A stretch of DNA of 9,279 bases, from the NCBI GenBank assembly GCA_003501375.1, contig DNPO01000409.1, positions 1 to 9,279 of the forward strand, read 5' to 3'. The DNA comes from Candidatus Sumerlaeota bacterium (GTDB taxonomy: Bacteria > Sumerlaeota > Sumerlaeia > UBA8349). How positions within the stretch are numbered: the first letter of the stretch is position 1; each line of letters starts with the position of its first letter. The notes under the pieces are model-generated. The model searched no databases. It was not told the DNA's origin and saw nothing but the letters and a program-made list of their open reading frames with translations. Positions 6,353 to 9,279 of the stretch are shown here, in pieces. Made by a program: the position numbers and the translations under genes.

Positions 6353-6922
6353 ATGAAACTGGCTCTGTTCGGAGGTTCCTTCGATCCGCCCCATGTGGGC
6401 CATGTGCTGGCAGCGCACTACATTTTGCTCACCGCAGCGGTCGAACGTGTGCTAATCGTTCCTTGTGGTGCGCACGCTTTTGGCAAAGGGCACGCTTCTT
6501 TTTCCGACCGTTTGGCCATGTGCCAACTGGCTTTTGCACATCTGGGTTCCTCGGTGGAAGTGCTGGACATCGAAGGCAAGCGTTCCGGTGCGAGCTATAC
6601 CATCGATACCGTTCGGGAAATTTTGCAGCAGCGCCCGGATGCAGCATTAACCTTGGTTATTGGCTCTGACCTGCGGGCAGAACTGCCCCACTGGAAGGAA
6701 AGCGCGGAACTGTTGCAACTGGTAAAGTTGCTGACGCTCCCGCGTTTGCAGGAAAATACAGCATCCACAGAAAATGCTCAGGAAGTGCCGTATTATTTGC
6801 CACGCGTGAGCAGCAGCGGTATTCGCGCCCAGTTGGCACAAGGCACCGCCACGAATGATATACGAGCGAGTCTGCCACAAGCGGTGCTGGAATATTTGCA
6901 CAAACGAAAACTGTACATGTAA
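6353..6922 (+). CDS. nadD: Nicotinate (nicotinamide) mononucleotide adenylyltransferase
   Basis: The 189-residue product joins ATP and nicotinate mononucleotide to form deamido-NAD in NAD synthesis. It opens with FGGSFDPPHVGH (residues 6-17), the nucleotidyltransferase motif whose two histidines bind ATP phosphates. SYTIDTVREIL and LTLVIGSDL (substrate-site region) follow, and RVSSSGIRAQL near residues 151-161 is the ISSTxIR motif. The segment after the second strand reads PCGAHAFGKGHASFSDRLAMCQLA, a variant resembling deltaproteobacterial NadD proteins (H-FGK) rather than the enterobacterial form. The length is slightly short of the 200-220 residues usual for the family. The start has GGAG (6339-6342) inside the end of the GerMN gene, ten bases upstream. 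It is last in the three-gene run; the cytosolic role differs from its exported neighbours, so the link is probably only shared transcription. No clear terminator follows. Confidence 0.93.
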   Translation: MKLALFGGSFDPPHVGHVLAAHYILLTAAVERVLIVPCGAHAFGKGHASFSDRLAMCQLAFAHLGSSVEVLDIEGKRSGASYTIDTVREILQQRPDAALTLVIGSDLRAELPHWKESAELLQLVKLLTLPRLQENTASTENAQEVPYYLPRVSSSGIRAQLAQGTATNDIRASLPQAVLEYLHKRKLYM

Positions 6923-7083
6923 ATTCCTTTCATTTTCCCACCAATACATTTAAACGGGCAATTTTTTGACGCTTCCTCCCCTTTGCTTCGTGTATTTTTC
7001 TTGCGTTGCTACAAAAACGAGGGTATTCTTCTCCCATCGTGTCAAACAGTTGGCGCGAATGCCCCGAGAGTGAGAGGTTGTTT

Positions 7084-8640
7084 ATGGCAACGGAACCCAA
7101 AGCCAGCGTGCTGGTAGTGGACGATGAGATTCCCGTGCGGGAATTGCTATCTTCCATCCTTCGGGATGATAATTACGAAGTTGTCTCCGCTGCCAGCGTG
7201 GATGAAGCGGTTCAGGCTTTCGAGGGGCGTGATTTTGATGTGGTATTTACCGACCTGACCATGCCCAAGCGCAGCGGGTTGGAGTTGCTTGCTTATATGA
7301 AGGAAAATAACTCTGCCGCCGCCGGAATAGTGCTGACGGGGTACGGTAGCCAGGAAACTGCAATCCAAGCCATGCGCCTGGGCGCATTTGATTATTTGAC
7401 CAAGCCTTTTTCTGTCAAAATTATCTTGGACGCGGCAGCCCGTGCGATCCGTTCAAAGCCGCCAACTGGCGAATCGATCGAAGCGCCGCTGCCTGTTGCA
7501 CGTGCCCCCTATAAAGATACGGAGCGCAAACTGGTAGGCAAAAGTGCGCCCATGCGTGTGTTGCAAGCATTGATCGATCAGGTTGCGCCCACGGCCAGCA
7601 CGGTGCTCATTCGCGGCGAAAGCGGCACGGGTAAGGAATTGGTTGCGCGTGCGCTGCACCGTCTGAGTCCCCGCGCCAACCAGCCCATGATTCCCGTCAA
7701 TTGCGGTGCAATCCCTGAAGACCTACTCGAAAGCGAATTGTTCGGGCACGTCAAAGGCTCCTTCACCGGAGCCATCCATGACCGCGTGGGGCGCTTTGTG
7801 TTGGCGAATAAAGGCACCATTTTTCTGGATGAAATCGGCGACATGAGTCCGAAACTCCAGGTCAAAGTATTGCGCGTGTTACAGGAACAGGAACTGGAGC
7901 CGGTTGGTTCCACGCAAACCATTCGGGTAGATGTGCGCGTGGTGGCGGCAACCAATGTGAACTTGGAACTGGCGGTGGAGGAAAAACGTTTTCGCGAGGA
8001 TTTGTATTACCGCCTGAATGTGGTACCGATTGAACTGCCCCCTCTGCGTGAGCGGTTAGACGATTTGCCGCTGCTGATTCAGCATTTTATCAAGACATCT
8101 GGCAAGCGACAGGGACGCGTTATCGAAGGCATGGCTCCGGAAACATTGCGTCTGCTGGAACAGGCGCGCTGGCCGGGTAATGTGCGCGAGTTGGAAAACC
8201 TGGTGGAGCGCATGTGTATTCTTTCTAAAACTTCCATTGTTATGCCAGACGATCTGCCCCCCAAGTTCCGCCACGCAAGCGAGCAACACCCGTTGGTTCC
8301 ACAAACGCCGACCTTTCTTTCCGCATCAGAACCAGCGAGGTCTGTCGTATCCGCGGCGGCACCCAGCGATTCCAGCGTGAGCATTGAGGAGCGCTTCTTC
8401 TTTCGCAGCGGGGGCGAAGACCTGCCCGAGGGGAAGGCGACCATTCCTGCTGCGTCCGGTATTGCGCCAGACATTGGCGATGGGGTAAATCTGGACACAC
8501 TGGTGGATAATTTTGAACGGCAGTTGGTCGTGCAGGCATTGGAAAAGACGCGTGGGGTGAAAAGTCGTGCGGCAGAAATGCTGGGGATCAAGCGTACCAC
8601 GCTGGTGGAAAAGATGAAGAAGAAAAATATCGTATACTAA
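7084..8640 (+). CDS. Sigma-54-dependent response regulator (NtrC family)
   Basis: The 518-residue cytosolic activator has a receiver domain (about 8-122) with acidic D13-D14, phosphoacceptor D57 in VFTDLTMP, T85 and K107. The AAA+ sigma-54 interaction domain (about 150-380) has Walker A GESGTGKE (178-185), the sigma-54-contacting loop GSFTGA (225-230, Ser replacing the usual Ala of GAFTGA), Walker B GTIFLDEIGD (244-253), and RWPGNVREL. A Fis-type helix-turn-helix lies at about 470-516 (KSRAAEMLGIKRTTLVEKM), of the kind seen in FleQ/FlrC/AtoC-like regulators. The linker between AAA+ and the DNA-binding domain (about 395-467) is long, Ala/Ser/Pro-rich and unlike known domains. The ATG at 7084 fits because REC begins there and AGAGG lies six bases upstream; a longer in-frame start at 7006 would add 26 atypical residues. 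No partner histidine kinase is in the window, so its signal and targets are unknown. Confidence 0.95.
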   Translation: MATEPKASVLVVDDEIPVRELLSSILRDDNYEVVSAASVDEAVQAFEGRDFDVVFTDLTMPKRSGLELLAYMKENNSAAAGIVLTGYGSQETAIQAMRLGAFDYLTKPFSVKIILDAAARAIRSKPPTGESIEAPLPVARAPYKDTERKLVGKSAPMRVLQALIDQVAPTASTVLIRGESGTGKELVARALHRLSPRANQPMIPVNCGAIPEDLLESELFGHVKGSFTGAIHDRVGRFVLANKGTIFLDEIGDMSPKLQVKVLRVLQEQELEPVGSTQTIRVDVRVVAATNVNLELAVEEKRFREDLYYRLNVVPIELPPLRERLDDLPLLIQHFIKTSGKRQGRVIEGMAPETLRLLEQARWPGNVRELENLVERMCILSKTSIVMPDDLPPKFRHASEQHPLVPQTPTFLSASEPARSVVSAAAPSDSSVSIEERFFFRSGGEDLPEGKATIPAASGIAPDIGDGVNLDTLVDNFERQLVVQALEKTRGVKSRAAEMLGIKRTTLVEKMKKKNIVY

Positions 8641-8647
8641 TAATATA

Positions 8648-8728
8648 AACATGGATAAACAGGATGCACAGGATATAAGGACATAATAATCTAAGTTAAT
8701 AATCCTGTACATCCTGTCTATCCATGTT
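8648..8728. repeat. Long inverted repeat (element C), ACAGGAT units
   Basis: The left arm 8648-8676 and the reverse complement of the right arm 8700-8728 are 29 bases each with only four differences, around a 23-base AT-rich loop. The two internal differences would be A-C mismatches in plus-strand RNA but G-U wobble pairs in minus-strand RNA. Each arm contains tandem ACAGGAT units nine bases apart (8659 and 8668), plus a GGATAA variant. It fills the 112-bp gap between the regulator stop at 8640 and the glycosyltransferase start. It may cap the regulator mRNA or separate the two transcripts, but no T run follows, so intrinsic termination is not demonstrated. Confidence 0.88.
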
Positions 8729-8752
8729 CGATGAGTATTAAGGCCTTTTCCC

Positions 8753-9279
8753 ATGCGCGGTTGGTTCCTCTTTCTCCTTCTCATCGCCATTTTGTTTCGC
8801 TTTCTCTTCCTCGGCAGCAATCCCGCAGGCGTCTTTCACGACGAAGCCGAAAAGGGTTACTCCGCTTATAGTGTTTTGAAAATTGGCGGAACGCTCGATT
8901 TTGCCACGCAAACTCCGGTGTTTCACCGCATGCCGTTGTTTGTCAACGTGTGGGGTTCCACCACGTCCATGATTTATCAATATGCCGCGACGCCATTCAT
9001 TGCAATCGGCGGACTCAACGCATGGACATTGCGCCTGCCCGCGGCGGTTGTCGGAACGATAACCGTTGTGTTAGTTTTTTTCCTGGCACGCGCCCTCACG
9101 GGCGATGCGCGCGTGGGCCTCTGGGCAATGGGACTGCTGGCGTGCGCACCGTGGCACATAGTTTTTTCCCGCTGGGCGCAACAGGGCATTTTTGTGCCGT
9201 TGTTGGTTTCTGGGGCATTGATTTTGCTAGTACCTGTTGTTTCACCACAGAGACACAGAGGCACAGAGAACAACAACAA
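8753..9279 (+). CDS. GT39 (ArnT/PMT-like) membrane glycosyltransferase, 5' part
   Basis: The frame runs from ATG 8753 to the window end (175 codons, no stop). The N-terminal membrane helix (about 2-20) is followed by GSNPAGVFHDEAEKGYSAYS, where the acidic DE at 30-31 sits in the first periplasmic loop, as in GT-C transferases that use a lipid-linked sugar donor. Residues 75-165 alternate hydrophobic helices with LNAWTLRLPAAVVGT, WAMGLLACAPWHIVFSRWAQQGIFVP, typical of the dolichyl-phosphate-mannose mannosyltransferase/ArnT-like family. Such proteins are usually over 450 residues, so most is missing here. A weak AAGG (8740-8743) lies nine bases upstream. From residue 164 (9242) the frame enters element D, giving S-P-Q-R-H-R-G-T-E then Asn repeats, an abrupt change from a hydrophobic helix. 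The gene may therefore be interrupted or may carry an in-frame insertion. The sugar and acceptor are unknown. Confidence 0.82.
   Translation, partial: MRGWFLFLLLIAILFRFLFLGSNPAGVFHDEAEKGYSAYSVLKIGGTLDFATQTPVFHRMPLFVNVWGSTTSMIYQYAATPFIAIGGLNAWTLRLPAAVVGTITVVLVFFLARALTGDARVGLWAMGLLACAPWHIVFSRWAQQGIFVPLLVSGALILLVPVVSPQRHRGTENNN
9245..9268 (+). repeat. CACAGAG tandem repeat (element D) inside a reading frame
   Basis: CACAGAG occurs at 9246-9252, 9254-9260 and 9262-9268, an exact 8-bp step, giving the pattern CCAC-AGAGA-CAC-AGAGG-CAC-AGAG. It is followed by an AAC/CAA run that reaches the window end. Element B at 2702-2728 has the same layout in the opposite orientation. Unlike elements A-C it lies within the open frame of the GT39-type gene. 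The element may continue beyond the window. Confidence 0.75.

Noticed and set aside
6966..6997. Promoter ahead of the response regulator (TTGACG at 6966-6971)
   Set aside because: The best -10 (TGTATT) is 20 bases away and poor; no sigma-54 -24/-12 pair was found either, so no promoter is called.
7006..7083. Earlier ATG for the response regulator
   Set aside because: The added 26 residues lie outside the receiver domain, and the ATG at 7084 has a well-spaced AGAGG.
41..9268. CRISPR array interpretation of the tandem repeats
   Set aside because: Units are 7-10 bp with steps of 8-10 bp; there are no spacers of 25-40 bp and no cas genes.
8977..9279. Minus-strand open frame opposite the glycosyltransferase, beginning in element D
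   Set aside because: The plus-strand frame has clear membrane-glycosyltransferase features; this one is a shadow whose start lies in the repeat.

Overview
The window is a stretch of bacterial chromosome, probably from an uncultured lineage. Genes are densely packed, and no rRNA, tRNA, CRISPR array, phage gene or intact transposon is visible. The set of genes (a DUF116-prenyl synthase fusion, a deltaproteobacterial-looking NadD, an NtrC-type regulator with a Fis domain, a GerMN lipoprotein-like partner and a GT39-type membrane glycosyltransferase) suggests a Gram-negative, sigma-54-using bacterium, perhaps a deltaproteobacterial or Sumerlaeota-like group. That placement is inference and weak.

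Layout. Positions 1-147 hold an imperfect inverted repeat. On the minus strand, a small nucleotidyltransferase (2454 to 1645, GTG start) is followed with no gap by a 498-residue protein that joins a DUF116-like domain to a polyprenyl synthase (1644 to 148). A 303-bp divergent region (2455-2757) separates them from the plus-strand gene for DNA polymerase IV (2758-3819). It carries a consensus -10 box, a short hairpin and a CAC-type tandem repeat. After dinB, 3846-3974 is the decayed C-terminal end of an ISL3-family transposase on the minus strand.

A tight plus-strand operon follows: an exported protein with a copper-amine-oxidase-N-like domain, a Pro/Thr linker and a degenerate amidase_3 domain (4082-5716); a membrane-anchored GerMN protein overlapping it by 4 bp (5713-6345); and nadD 7 bp further on (6353-6922). 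The first two probably act together at the cell wall or envelope; NadD makes NAD in the cytosol. Next come an NtrC-type response regulator (7084-8640), a strong inverted repeat (8648-8728), and the 5' part of a GT39-type membrane glycosyltransferase gene that runs off the window (8753-9279).

The most unusual signals are two. First, four short dispersed elements lie in or beside the gene gaps. Three of them share a core of CCAC-N5/6-CAC-N5/7-CAC with different filler sequences, two are arranged as long inverted repeats, and one lies inside the glycosyltransferase reading frame. Second, the amidase-like protein keeps the fold signature of amidase_3 but appears to have lost every zinc ligand and the catalytic glutamate, which suggests a non-enzymatic envelope partner of the GerMN protein.
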